Shown piece after piece: positions 46,075-58,560 of a stretch of DNA of 64,000 nt. The notes under the pieces are model-generated. The model saw nothing but the letters and a program-made list of their open reading frames with translations. It did not search any database and was not told the origin of the DNA. The position numbers and the translations under genes were made by a program. Positions within the stretch are counted from its first letter, which is position 1, and every line of letters begins with the position of its first letter. Source of the DNA: Candidula unifasciata (lineage: Eukaryota > Mollusca > Gastropoda > Stylommatophora > Geomitridae); contig CAJHNH020001154.1 in NCBI GenBank assembly GCA_905116865.2, forward strand, positions 186,001-250,000, given 5' to 3'.

Positions 46075-46470
46075 TTTTCTCTACTTCTGGAGTGTCTCTT
46101 GGCATTAGGAGAGGAAGAGATTTCTGAAACAGTCCCTTCTTTTCTCTACTCCTGGAGTGTCTCTTGGCATTAGGACAGGAAGAGATTTCTGGAGCAGGCC
46201 CTTCTTTTCTCTACTCCTGGAGTGTCTCTTGGCATTAGGACAGGAAGAGATTTCTGGAGCAGGCCCTTCTTTTCTCTTCTCCTGGAGTGTCTCTTGGCAT
46301 TAGGACAGGAAGAGATTTCTGGAGCAGGCCCTTCTTTTCTCTACTCCTGGAGTGTCTCTTGGCATCAGGACATGAAGAGATTTCTGAAACAGTCCCTTCT
46401 TTTCTCTTCTCCTGGAGTGTCTCTTGGCATCAGGACAGGAAGAGATTTCTGGAGCAGGCCCTTCTGTTTG
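46075..46470. repeat. 65-bp minisatellite, six copies
   Basis: Copies contain CTCCTGGAGTGTCTCTTGGC, ATTAGGACAGGAAGAGATTT and CTGGAGCAGGCCCTTCTTTT, with a CTGAAACAGTCC allele in three of them. Intronic in TTC27. It adjoins a minus-strand LINE remnant. Confidence 0.93.
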
Positions 46471-46795
46471 CTTCATATAAAGTACATTTTAATGTCTCTA
46501 AATTTGTTTCATCAGTCCATGTTCTGCGCGGTTGACCTCTGGTTCTGTTACCATTGTGTTTTTCAAGCATTGCTGTCTGTGGTGTTCTGTCTGATCCGGT
46601 CTTCTTACATGGCCAGACCATTTGATTTGTTGTCTAACTAAAATTCTGTATTAGTTCTGTACGACTCTCCTCCTGATTCTAAGTCAGTCTTTCCTTGTAA
46701 CACCTAGTATAGTGCGTGAACATTTAATTTCTGTCATGACTATTTTCCTTCTGTCTTCTGAAGCCAGTGTCAATGTTTGACATTGATAGCACAGT
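46471..46795 (-). mobile_element. Degraded LINE fragment, RT C-terminal tail
   Basis: On the minus strand, frames interrupted by shifts read EDRRKIVMTEIKCSRTILGV, then GHVRR-like sequence, then RTRGQPRRTWTDE and LYEANRRA. This is the usual C-terminal tail of LINE RT proteins. The 3' end merges into the 65-bp array, which may have arisen from the junction. Confidence 0.65.
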
Positions 46796-46873
46796 GTTGG
46801 TAATAATATTGTGGTGAACAGTAGTAGCACTATCATCTGGGAAGACAGAAAGTTGCCCCTCCCACCCCTCCCC

Positions 46874-46875
46874 CA

Positions 46876-46906
<31 letters not shown>
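46874..46906. repeat. (CA)n microsatellite
   Basis: About 15 CA units following a C-rich stretch. Simple sequence. Confidence 0.95.
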
Positions 46907-46910
<4 letters not shown>

Positions 46911-47045
46911 TAGAGAGCAAGAGAGATTGCTTTAGTGTCACTGAGTTGTTGTTTTTATCTCAGACTTTAACCGTCTCAGAGACATGCACACCTGGGTGAT
47001 TCTAGAAGTCAGTGTATTAACTGCAAACATTTGTCTCAAATCCAG

Positions 47046-47085
47046 TTTCTACTAGAGAGCCCATGATGACAGATGAATCCAACAG
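47046..47085 (+). CDS. TTC27: TTC27 exon 6, 40-nt micro-exon
   Basis: Acceptor CTCAAATCCAG and donor AACAGGTGAAA bound 40 nt. It takes one base from exon 5 and gives two to exon 7, the only combination that keeps the neighbours in frame. It reads STREPMMTDESN, so exons 5-7 run ...LIDD-ISTREPMMTDESNR-DIHIMFHVE. The vertebrate protein has a segment of the same length ending FVDDSGRY just before LAIQFHLE, so length, phase and residues agree. The donor is weak (GTGAAA). Confidence 0.75.
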
Positions 47086-47088
47086 GTG

Positions 47089-48320
47089 AAAATACTTCTC
47101 TTAGTTATCTGTGTTATATTGTGTGTGCAGTAAACTTCTCTTAGTTATCTGTGTTATATTGTGTGTGCAGTAAACTTCTCTTAGTTATCTGTGTTATATT
47201 GTGTGTGCAGTAAACTTCTCTTAGTTATCTGTGTTATATTGTGTGTGCAGTAAACTTCTCTTAGTTATCTGTGTTATATTGTGTGTGCAGTAAACTTCCC
47301 TGAGTTATCTGCATTGTGTTGTGTGTGCAGCAAACCTCTCTGTTATCCGTGTTGTGCGTGCATTAAACCCCTCAATGTTATCTATGTTGTATGTGCAGTA
47401 AATCTCTCCTTTATCTGTGTTGTGTGTGCAGTAAACGTCTTTCGGTTATCTGTGTTGTTTTGTGTGTTTAGTAAACTTCTCTCAGTTATCTGTGTTGTTT
47501 TGTGTGTTTAGTAAACCTCTCTCAGTTATCTGTTGTTTTTTGTGTTTAGTAAACTTCTCTCAGTTATCTGTGTTGTTTTGTGTGTTTAGTAAACTTCTCT
47601 CAGTTATCTTTATTGTATATGCAGTAAACCTTTCTGTTATCTGTGTTGTGTTGTGTATGCAATAAAAAGTTATCTCTCTCGGTTATCTGTGTGGTTTATG
47701 CAGTAAACCTCTCAGTGTTGTGTTGTATGTGCAGTAAACCTCTCAGTGTTGTGTTGTATGTGCAATAAACTTCTCCCAATCATCTGTGTTGTGTTGCGTG
47801 TGCAGTAAACCTCTCTATTATCTGTGATGTGTATGCAGTAAACCTCTCTCTGTTATCTGTGTTGTGTTATGTGTGCAGTAAACCTCTTTCCTTTATCTGT
47901 GTTGTGTTATGTGTGCAGTAAACCTCTCTCCGTTATCTGTGTTGTGTTATGTGTGCAGTAAACCTCTCTCCATTATCTGTGTTGTGTTATGTGTGCAGTA
48001 AACCTCTCTCCGTTATCTGTGTTGTGTTATGTGTGCAGTAAACCTCTCTCCGTTATCTGTTTTGTGTTATGTGTGCAGTAAACCTCTCTATTATCTGTAG
48101 TGTGTGTGCAGTAAACCTCTCACCGTTATCTGTGTTGTGTTATGTGTGCAGTAAACCTCTCTCCATTATCTGTGTTGTGTTGTGTGTGCAGTAAACCTCT
48201 CTATTTGTGATGCGTATGCAGTAAACCTATCTCCATTATCTGTGTTGTGTTATGTGTGCAGTAAACCTCTCTCCGTTATCTGTGTTGTGTTATGTGTGCA
48301 GTAAACCTTTCAGTTATCTG
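47089..48320. repeat. About 40-bp minisatellite with decayed copies
   Basis: Begins only four bases after the micro-exon donor. Five near-perfect 40-bp units (AACTTCTCTTAGTTATCTGT with GTGTGTGCAGTA) are followed by a kilobase of related but variable units (AACCTCTCTCCGTTATCTGT with TTATGTGTGCAGTA). Each unit contains a pyrimidine stretch and GTGCAG. Confidence 0.93.
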
Positions 48321-48324
48321 TGTG

Positions 48325-51300
48325 GCATCAGGACATACAGAAGATTGTTAGTTTGACATCAGGACATACAGAAGATTGTTAGTTTGACATCAGGACATAC
48401 AGAAGATTGTTAGTTTGGCATCAGGACATACAGAAGATTGTTAGTTTGACATCAGGACATACGGAAGATTGTTAGTTTGACATCAGGACATACAGAAGAT
48501 TGTTAGTTTGACATCAGGACATACAGAAGATTGTTAGTTTGACATCAGGACATACAGAAGATTGTTAGTTTGACATCAGGACATACAGAAGATTGTTAGT
48601 TTGGCATCAGGACATACAGAAGATTGTTAGTTTGGCATCAGGACATACAGAAGATTGTTAGTTTGACATCAGGACATACAGAAGATTGTTAGTTTGACAT
48701 CAGGACATACAGAAGATTGTTAGTTTGACATCAGGACATAAAGAAGATTGTTAGTTTGGCATCAGGACATACAGAAGATTGTTAGTTTGACATCAGGACA
48801 TACGGAAGATTGTTAGTTTGACATCAGGACATACAGAAGATTGTTAGTTTGACATCAGGACATACAGAATATTGTTAGTTTGACATCAGGACATACAGAA
48901 GATTGTTAGTTTGACATCAGGACATACAGAAGATTGTTAGTTTGACATCAGGACATACAGAAGATTGTTAGTTTGACATCAGGACATACAGAAGATTGTT
49001 AGTTTGACATCAGGACATACAGAAGATTGTTAGTTTGACATCAGGACATACAGAAGATTGTTAGTTTGACATCAGGACATACAGAAGATTGTTAGTTTGA
49101 CATCAGGACATACAGAAGATTGCTAGTTTGACATCAGGACATACAGAAGATTGTTAGTTTGACATCAGGACATACAGAAGATTGCTAGTTTGACATCAGG
49201 ACATACAGAAGATTGTTAGTTTGACATCAGGACATACAGAAGATTGTTAGTTTGACATCAGGACATACAGAAGATTGCTAGTTTGACATCAGGACATACA
49301 GAAGATTGTTAGTTTGACATCAGGACATACAGAAGATTGCTAGTTTGACATCAGGACATACAGAAGATTGTTAGTTTGACATCAGGACATACAGAAGATT
49401 GTTAGTTTGACATCAGGACATACAGAAGATTGTTAGTTTGACATCAGGACATACAGAAGATTGTTAGTTTGACATCAGGACATACGGAAGATTGTTAGTT
49501 TGACATCAGGACATACGGAAGATTGTTAGTTTGACATCAGGACATACAGAAGATTGTTAGTTTGACATCAGGACATACAGAAGATTGCTAGTTTGACATC
49601 AGGACATACAGAAGATTGTTAGTTTGACATCAGGACATACAGAAGATTGTTAGTTTGACATCAGGACATACAGAAGATTGTTAGTTTGACATCAGGACAT
49701 ACAGAAGATTGCTAGTTTGACATCAGGACATACAGAAGATTGTTAGTTTGACATCAGGACATACAGAAGATTGTTAGTTTGACATCAGGACATACAGAAG
49801 ATTGCTAGTTTGACATCAGGACATACAGAAGATTGTTAGTTTGACATCAGGACATACAGAAGATTGTAAGTTTGACATCAGGACATACAGAAGATTGTTA
49901 GTTTGACATCAGGACATACAGAAGATTGTTAGTTTGACATCAGGACATACAGAAGATTGTTAGTTTGACATCAGGACATACAGAAGATTGTTAGTTTGAC
50001 ATTGATTGCAGTTTCAGGACATACAGAAGATTGCTAGTTTGACATCAGGACATACAGAACATTGTTAGTTTGACATCAGGACATACAGAAGATTGCTAGT
50101 CTGACATCAGGACATACAGAAGATTGTTAGTTTGACATCAGGACATACAGAAGATTGTTAGTTTGACATCAGGACATACAGAAGATTGCTAGTTTGACAT
50201 CAGGACATACAGAAGATTGCTAGTTTGACATCAGGACATACAAAAGATTGTTAGTTTGGCATCAGGACATACAGAAGATTGCTAGTTTGACATCAGGACA
50301 TACAGAAGATTGTAAGTTTGACATCAGGACATACAGAAGATTGTTAGTTTGACATCAGGACATACAGAAGATTGCTAGTTTGACATCAGGACATACAGAA
50401 GATTGTTAGTTTGGCATCAGGACATACAGAAGATTGTTAGTTTGGCATCAGGACATACAGAAGATTGTTAGTCTAACATCAGGACATACAGAAGATTGTT
50501 AGTTTGACATCAGGACATACAGAAGATTGCTAGTTTGACATCAGGACATACAGAAGATTGCTAGTTTGACATCAGGACATACAGAAGATTGCTAGTTTGA
50601 CATCAGGACATACAGAAAATTGTAAGTTTGACATCAGGACATACAGAAGATTGTTAGTTTGACATCAGGACATACAGAAGATTGTTAGTTTGACATCAGG
50701 ACATACAGAAGATTGCTAGTTTGACATCAGGACATACAGAAGATTGTTAGTTTGACATCAGGACATACAGAAGATTGTTAGTTTGACATCAGGACATACA
50801 GAAGATTGCTAGTTTGACATCAGGACATACAGAAGATTGTTAGTTTGACATCAGGACATACAGAAGATTGTTAGTTTGACATCAGGACATACAGAAGATT
50901 GCTAGTTTGACATCAGGACATACAGAAGATTGTTAGTTTGACATCAGGACATACAGAAGATTGTTAGTTTGACATCAGGACATACAGAAGATTGTTAGTT
51001 TGGCATCAGGACATACAGAAGATTTTTAGTTTGACATCAGGACATACAGAAGATTGTTAGTTTGACATCAGGACATACAGAAGATTGCTAGTTTGACATC
51101 AGGACATACAGAAGATTGCTAGTTTGACATCAGGACATACAGAAGATTGCTAGTTTGACATCAGGACATACAGAAGATTGTAAGTTTGACATCAGGACAT
51201 ACAGAAGATTGTTAGTTTGACATCAGGACATACAGAAGATTGCTAGTTTGACATCAGGACATACAGAAGATTGCTTGTTTGGCATCAGGACATACAGAAG

Positions 51301-54300
51301 ATTGCTAGTTTGACATCAGGACATACAGAAGATTGTTAGTTTGACATCAGGACATTCAGAAGATTGTTAGTTTGACATCAGGACATACAGAAGATTGCTA
51401 GTTTGACATCAGGACATACAGAAGATTGTTAGTTTGACATCAGGACATACAGAAGATTGCTAGTTTGACATCAGGACATACAGAAGATTGCTAGTTTGAC
51501 ATCAGGACATACAGAAGATTGCTAGTTTGACATCAGGACATACAGAAGATTGTTAGTTTGACATCAGGACATACAGAAGATTGCTAGTTTGACATCAGGA
51601 CATACAGAAGAGTGTTAGTTTGACATCAGGACATACAGAAGATTGTAAGTTTGACATCAGGACATACGGAAGATTGTTAGTTTGACATCAGGACATACGG
51701 AAGATTGTTAGTTTGACATCAGGACATACGGAAGATTGCTAGTTTGACATCAGGACATACGGAAGATTGTTAGTTTGACATCAGGACATACAGAAGATTG
51801 CTAGTTTGACATCAGGACATACAGAAGATTGTTAGTTTGACATCAGGACATACAGAAGATTGTTAGTTTGACATCAGGACATACAGAAGATTGTTAGTTT
51901 GACATCAGGACATACAGAAGATTGCTAGTTTGACATCAGGACATACAGAAGATTGTTAGTTTGACATCAGGACATACAGAAGATTGCTAGTTTGACATCA
52001 GGACATACAGAAGATTGCTAGTTTGACATCAGGACATACAGAAGATTGTTAGTTTGACATCAGGACATACAGAAGATTGTAAGTTTGACATCAGGACATA
52101 CAGAAGATTGTTAGTTTGACATCAGGACATACAGAAGATTGTTAGTTTGACATCAGGACATACAGAAGATTGTTAGTTTGACATCAGGACATACAGAAGA
52201 TTGTTAGTTTGACATCAGGACATACAGAAGATTGCTAGTTTGACATCAGGACATACAGAAGATTGCTAGTTTGACATCAGGACATACAGAACATTGTTAG
52301 TTTGACATCAGGACATACAGAAGATTGCTAGTCTGACATCAGGACATACAGAAGATTGTTAGTTTGACATCAGGACATACAGAAGATTGTTAGTTTGACA
52401 TCAGGACATACAGAAGATTGCTAGTTTGACATCAGGACATACAGAAGATTGCTAGTTTGACATCAGGACATACAAAAGATTGTTAGTTTGGCATCAGGAC
52501 ATACAGAAGATTGCTAGTTTGACATCAGGACATACAGAAGATTGTAAGTTTGACATCAGGACATACAGAAGATTGTTAGTTTGACATCAGGACATACAGA
52601 AGATTGCTAGTTTGACATCAGGACATACAGAAGATTGTTAGTTTGGCATCAGGACATACAGAAGATTGTTAGTTTGGCATCAGGACATACAGAAGATTGT
52701 TAGTCTAACATCAGGACATACAGAAGATTGTTAGTTTGACATCAGGACATACAGAAGATTGCTAGTTTGACATCAGGACATACAGAAGATTGCTAGTTTG
52801 ACATCAGGACATACAGAAGATTGCTAGTTTGACATCAGGACATACAGAAGATTGTAAGTTTGACATCAGGACATACAGAAGATTGTTAGTTTGACATCAG
52901 GACATACAGAAGATTGTTAGTTTGACATCAGGACATACAGAAGATTGCTAGTTTGACATCAGGACATACAGAAGATTGTTAGTTTGACATCAGGACATAC
53001 AGAAGATTGCTAGTTTGACATCAGGACATACAGAAGATTGTTAGTTTGACATCAGGACATACAGAAGATTGTTAGTTTGACATCAGGACATACAGAAGAT
53101 TGCTAGTTTGACATCAGGACATACAGAAGATTGTTAGTTTGACATCAGGACATACAGAAGATTGTTAGTTTGGCATCAGGACATACAGAAGATTGTTAGT
53201 TTGGCATCAGGACATACAGAAGATTGTTAGTTTGACATCAGGACATACAGAAGATTGTTAGTTTGACATCAGGACATACAGAAGATTGCTAGTTTGACAT
53301 CAGGACATACAGAAGATTGCTAGTTTGACATCAGGACATACAGAAGATTGCTAGTTTGACATCAGGACATACAGAAGATTGCTAGTTTGACATCAGGACA
53401 TACAGAAGATTGTAAGTTTGACATCAGGACATACAGAAGATTGTTAGTTTGACATCAGGACATACAGAAGATTGCTAGTTTGACATCAGGACATACAGAA
53501 GATTGCTTGTTTGGCATCAGGACATACAGAAGATTGCTAGTTTGACATCAGGACATACAGAAGATTGTTAGTTTGACATCAGGACATACAGAAGATTGTT
53601 AGTTTGACATCAGGACATACAGAAGATTGCTAGTTTGACATCAGGACATACAGAAGATTGTTAGTTTGACATCAGGACATACAGAAGATTGCTAGTTTGA
53701 CATCAGGACATACAGAAGATTGCTAGTTTGACATCAGGACATACAGAAGATTGTTAGTTTGACATCAGGACATACAGAAGATTGTTAGTTTGGCATCAGG
53801 ACATACAGAAGATTGTTAGTTTGGCATCAGGACATACAGAAGATTGTTAGTTTGACATCAGGACATACAGAAGATTGTTAGTTTGACATCAGGACATACA
53901 GAAGATTGTTAGTTTGACATCAGGACATACAGAAGATTGCTAGTTTGACATCAGGACATACAGAAGATTGCTAGTTTGACATCAGGACATACAGAAGATT
54001 GCTAGTTTGACATCAGGACATACAGAAGATTGCTAGTTTGACATCAGGACATACAGAAGATTGCTTGTTTGGCATCAGGACATACAGAAGATTGCTTGTT
54101 TGGCATCAGGACATACAGAAGATTGCTTGTTTGGCATCAGGACATACAGAAGATTGCTTGTTTGGCATCAGGACATACAGAAGATTGCTACTTTGACATC
54201 AGGACATACAGAAGATTGTTAGTTTGACATCAGGACATACAGAAGATTGCTAGTTTGACATCAGGACATACAGAAGATTGCTAGTTTGACATCAGGACAT

Positions 54301-54972
54301 ACAGAAGATTGCTAGTTTGACATCAGGACATACAGAAGATTGTTAGTTTGACATCAGGACATACAGAAGATTGTTAGTTTGACATCAGGACATACAGAAG
54401 ATTGTTAGTTTGACATCAGGACATACAGAAGATTGCTAGTTTGACATCAGGACATACAGAAGATTGTTAGTTTGACATCAGGACATACAGAAGATTGTTA
54501 GTTTGACATCAGGACATACAGAAGATTGTAAGTTTGGCATCAGGACATACAGAAGATTGTTAGTTTGACATCAGGACATACAGAAGATTGTTAGTTTGAC
54601 ATCAGGACATACAGAAGATTGTAAGTTTGACATCAGGACATACAGAAGATTGTAAGTTTGGCATCAGGACATACAGAAGATTGTTAGTTTGACATCAGGA
54701 CATACAGAAGATTGTTAGTTTGACATCAGGACATACAGAAGATTGCTAGTTTGACATCAGGACATACAGAAGATTGTTAGTTTGACATCAGGACATACAG
54801 AACATTGTTAGTTTGACATCAGGACATACAGAAGATTGCTAGTTTGACATCAGGACATACAGAAGATTGTTAGTTTGACATCAGGACATACAGAAGATTG
54901 CTAGTTTGACATCAGGACATACAGAAGATTGTTAGTTTGACATCAGGACATACAGAAGATTGTTAGTTTGGC
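48325..54972. repeat. 31-bp minisatellite, 6.65 kb
   Basis: About 215 copies of a unit around GACATCAGGACATACAGAAG plus ATTGTTAGTTT. Variants include GCTAG, GTAAG, GGCATC, ACGGAAG and GCTTG. A block of 72 units is duplicated (see findings). One interruption (ATTGATTGCAGTTTCAGG) lies near 50000. It fills most of TTC27 intron 6, the longest intron here (8.5 kb). Confidence 0.98.
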
Positions 54973-55607
54973 ATCTTGACATGCAGTAGCTCTGTAGTAG
55001 AAATGATTGGCAGTTTATGAGGCAGAAGGCTGGCTACAGACAGCGACTGTCAGAAGATTTTGACTGACTTTCTATCCCACCAGGACATCACACAAGCAAT
55101 AAACACCCGATGACACCATGTGGATGAGGATCACCCGTGGAGAGGTCCCGGAAACCGCGTTCAGCAATTAGGCCATATTTTTGGCCTGACTATATTGTGG
55201 CCCCCGGCATGAACCAGAGTAGGGCTTCAAATAACGAAAAATTGCATCCTAAAAAGGACGTGAGATTGGATTGACAACCTTCATTAGAAGTCTCAGAAGA
55301 TTTTGTAACTTGGAATATATCAAATAGGTCACAGTCTGAACTTTTTACATTTACTGAAAGAATAAATACAGTTTATTTGACATAAATTTATCTAATATAA
55401 ACTGTATGTATTACTTCAGTAAGTGTAATCTGTTCAACACAGATTATACTGTTGTCTTTTTTTTGGAGAACTTTTTTATGCCAGTGGACAATTGGGTGTA
55501 TGCCATTATCTGTTTTATTACCTCTAATATTATCTTGATTATGCACCTTGTGGACTAAATATATTGTTGTCTAACTTGTTTCCTGCCTGTGTGTGCCACC
55601 TACCCAG
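54973..55607. other. TTC27 intron 6, unique end
   Basis: About 630 bases between the 31-bp array and exon 7. Mostly AT-rich, with a T8 run near 55457. No element is recognised. Confidence 0.5.
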
Positions 55608-55732
55608 AGATATCCACATCATGTTCCATGTTGAGGTAGGCCATGCCCTCAACACTTACTTTGAGTACAAGAGAGCTGCTGAGCACTTTGATTCTGCCAG
55701 GAAAATTTCAGGCATTCAGGTCAAACTGACAG
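55608..55732 (+). CDS. TTC27: TTC27 exon 7
   Basis: Acceptor GCCACCTACCCAG and donor ACAGGTCAGT bound 125 nt. The exon encodes DIHIMFHVEVGHALNTYFEY, then KRAAEHFDSARKISGIQVKL and T, leaving one base. It matches the vertebrate [20 protein letters not shown] region and forms the first TPR-like helix pair. Confidence 0.93.
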
Positions 55733-56039
55733 GTCAGTTCCAGATTTGCTGGAGAACTGGTGAAATAGTTTGTCTCATATTTTAGAAGAATTGTTTTGTT
55801 GGAGGTTATATATTATATTTGTAAATCATAGAAAATACTTTTATCACAGTGATTTAATGCATTTACTTTTGAGCAGGTAGCTCCTGGCTAGCCATTGCCT
55901 TTTTGACATATGTAAAGGTCCTTTGCAGTTGTGAGCAGGAGATTTCGAGTGTGGACCCCTACAAAACAGCTTGATGATCTGGACTTTGCTGGTATTACAT
56001 TTCTGTTCCACTCACGGAATCAGATACAAGATAAATTAA

Positions 56040-56834
56040 ATATACTTGATCAAGATCACAGCAGCTTGGTCTGAAAATCAAATAGGGAAAGACAAAGATA
56101 ATGAGAATAAATCGTGCAAATAGTAATCTGGTTTCTGTTAATGGTACCCACTCCAAGACTTGGAGTTGTACATCTGTTTGGGTAGTAATGTAAAATGGGG
56201 GAACTGATGGAGATAATAAAATATGAATACAAAAGGCAAGAGGAGCTTTTACAGCACTAGTGAATTTGTGGAGGTCAAAATAAATTAATACTAAACTTAA
56301 AAACTAAACTTAAAACTTTTAATTCTAATGTCAAATCCGTACTGATATATGGAAGAGAAACATGGAGAACAGCTAAGGCAGTTACTGATAAACTACAAAC
56401 ATTCATTAACTGGTGCCTGACTAGAATAGGGGTAATTAAATGGAATGATAGAATCACTGATGTAGAGCTTTGGGAGATAAATAAACAAGCTCCAGTGGAC
56501 TAAGAGGTGAAGAAAAGACTCTTAGATAGGACACTTTGAGAAAAACCTAAGAACAATATAACTAGAATGTCTTTGCACTGGAGCCTACAGGGGCATAGAT
56601 CTAAAGGAAGACCGAAAAACACTATGAGAAAAACCTGAGAACAATATAACTAGAATGTCTTTGCACTGGAGCCTACAGGGGCATAGATCTAAAGGAAGAC
56701 CGAAAAACACTTGGAGAATGGAGCTAGAGAGTGAAGTTGAAAATGATGGGATGACATGGGGTGAGCTGCATGCGATGGTGAAGGGTAGAACGACTTGGCA
56801 TGAGTTAGTTGAGGGCCTATGCTCCATTAGGTGA
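56040..56834 (+). mobile_element. LINE reverse transcriptase C-terminal remnant
   Basis: The plus strand, with several frameshifts, reads GLKIK.GKTKIMRINRAN, GGTDGDNKI, KARGAFTAL, ADIWKRNMENS-like sequence, WRMELESEVENDGMTWGELH and LVEGLCSIR before a TGA at 56832-56834. This is the common LINE RT thumb/tail (GLKIN..KTK, GRPRNTW, CSTR). An 88-bp piece is tandemly duplicated at about 56538-56713. Diverged direct repeats flank the whole (55888-55953 and 56859-56922). The minus-strand open frame across the right flank is a shadow. Confidence 0.82.
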
Positions 56835-57094
56835 TTGAAAGGCAGAAGTAGAAGGTAACTAGCCATTGCCTCTGACACATGTACAGGTCCTCCCCAGTCG
56901 TGGCCATGAGATTTAGAGTGTTTTGTTGATTGTAGAGTGGAGTGGTGGCAGCCGCTTGTGTCACAGCTCCACTCATCTTGGGCATTGTATCTGCTAGTCT
57001 TGAGCTGGTCCCTGATTACAGGAAGCAAGGGCTGCAGTTTGACCCACAGATTCAGTTTATTTCCTAACTGGGACATGACAGACCATAATTTCTC

Positions 57095-58020
57095 TCTTTA
57101 GCAGTGGGTCCTGATGGTTGTTTCTGTTAGTGTTCGAAAAGTCAGTGCCCCTGTTTGTCCAACGATTCAGTTATTCTTACCTGTAATTGTTTCTGTTAGT
57201 GTTTGAAGAGTCATTGCCCCTGTTTGTCCAGCGATTCAGTTATTCTTACCTGTAATTGTTTCTGTTAGTGTTTGAAGAGTCATTGCCCCTGTTTGTCCAA
57301 CGATTCAGTTATTCTTACCTGTAATTGTTTCTGTTAGTGTTTGAAGAGTCATTGCCCCTGTTTGTCCAACGATTCAGTTATTCTTACCTGTAATTGTTTC
57401 TGTTAGTGTTTGAAGAGTCATTGCCCCTGTTTGTCCAACGATTCAGTTATTCTTACCTGTAATTGTTTCTGTTAGTGTTTGAAGAGTCATTGCCCCTGTT
57501 TGTCCAACGATTCAGTTATTCTTACCTGTAATTGTTTCTGTTAGTGTTTGAAGAGTCATTGCCCCTGTTTGTCCAGCGATTCAGTTATTCTTACCTGTAA
57601 TTGTTTCTGTTAGTGTTTGAAGAGTCATTGCCCCTGTTTGTCCAGCGATTCAGTTATTCTTACCTGTAATTGTTTCTGTTAGTGTTTGAAGAGTCATTGC
57701 CCCTGTTTGTCCAACGATTCAGTTATTCTTACCTGTAATTGTTTCTGTTAGTGTTTGAAGAGTCATTGCCCCTGTTTGTCCAACGATTCAGTTATTCTTA
57801 CCTGTAATTGTTTCTGTTAGTGTTCGAAAAGTCAGTGTCCCTGTTTGTCCAACGATTCAGTTATTCTTACCTGTAATTGTTTCTGTTAGTGTTTGAAGAG
57901 TCATTGCCCCTGTTTGTCCAACGATTCAGTTATTCTTACCTGTAATTGTTTCTGTTAGTGTTCGAAAAGTCAGTGCCCCTGTTTATCCAACGATTCAGGT
58001 ATTTCCACCTGTAATTGTTT
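57095..58020. repeat. 69-bp minisatellite, 13 copies
   Basis: Copies contain TTGTTTCTGTTAGTGTTTGA, AGAGTCATTGCCCCTGTTTG and CAGTTATTCTTACCTGTAAT. Some copies carry TTCGAAAAGTCAGTG; these sit at the two edges and once near 57825. Intronic in TTC27. Confidence 0.95.
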
Positions 58021-58089
58021 CTCTGTATTTGTGGGCTGGTTTGTAATCTGGGGAAAAAAATTTTTTCTGTGAAAAGTCTGTCAGCTTCA

Positions 58090-58560
58090 TAATTTCTATG
58101 ATTCTGAGGTTCTCTGGGATCCAGCTGAGATAGAGTTCAGCACCAGAGTTGATCAGTGAGTCTACCTCTCTATTGTACTCTGTTTTCTGGGGTCCAGCAG
58201 AGAGAGAGTTCAGCACCAGAGTTGATCAGTGAGTCTACCTCTCTATTGTACTCTGTTCTCTGGATCCAGCAGAGAGAGAGTGAGTTCAGCACCAGAGTTG
58301 ATCAGTGAGTCTACCTCTCTATTGTACTCTGTTTTCTGGATCCAGCAGAGAGAGAGTGAGTTCAGCACCAGAGTTGATCAGTGAGTCTACCTCTCTATTG
58401 TACTCTGTTCTCTGGGATCCAGCAGAGAGAGAGAGTTCAGCACCAGAGTTGATCAGTGAGTCTACCTCTCTATTGTACTCTGTTTTCTGGGATCCAGCAG
58501 AGAGAGAGAGAGAGTTCAGCACCAGAGTTGATCAGTAAGTCTACCTCTATTGTACTCTGT
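58090..58560. repeat. About 72-bp minisatellite, six copies
   Basis: Copies contain TTCAGCACCAGAGTTGATCA and CTACCTCTCTATTGTACTCT, with a variable (GA)n linker after GGATCCAGCA. Short Ser/Leu-rich frames on both strands are repeat shadows. Confidence 0.93.

Noticed and set aside
56585..57076. A 163-codon minus-strand open frame
   Set aside because: It runs across the antisense of a LINE tail and its flank. No domain, no start or splice evidence.
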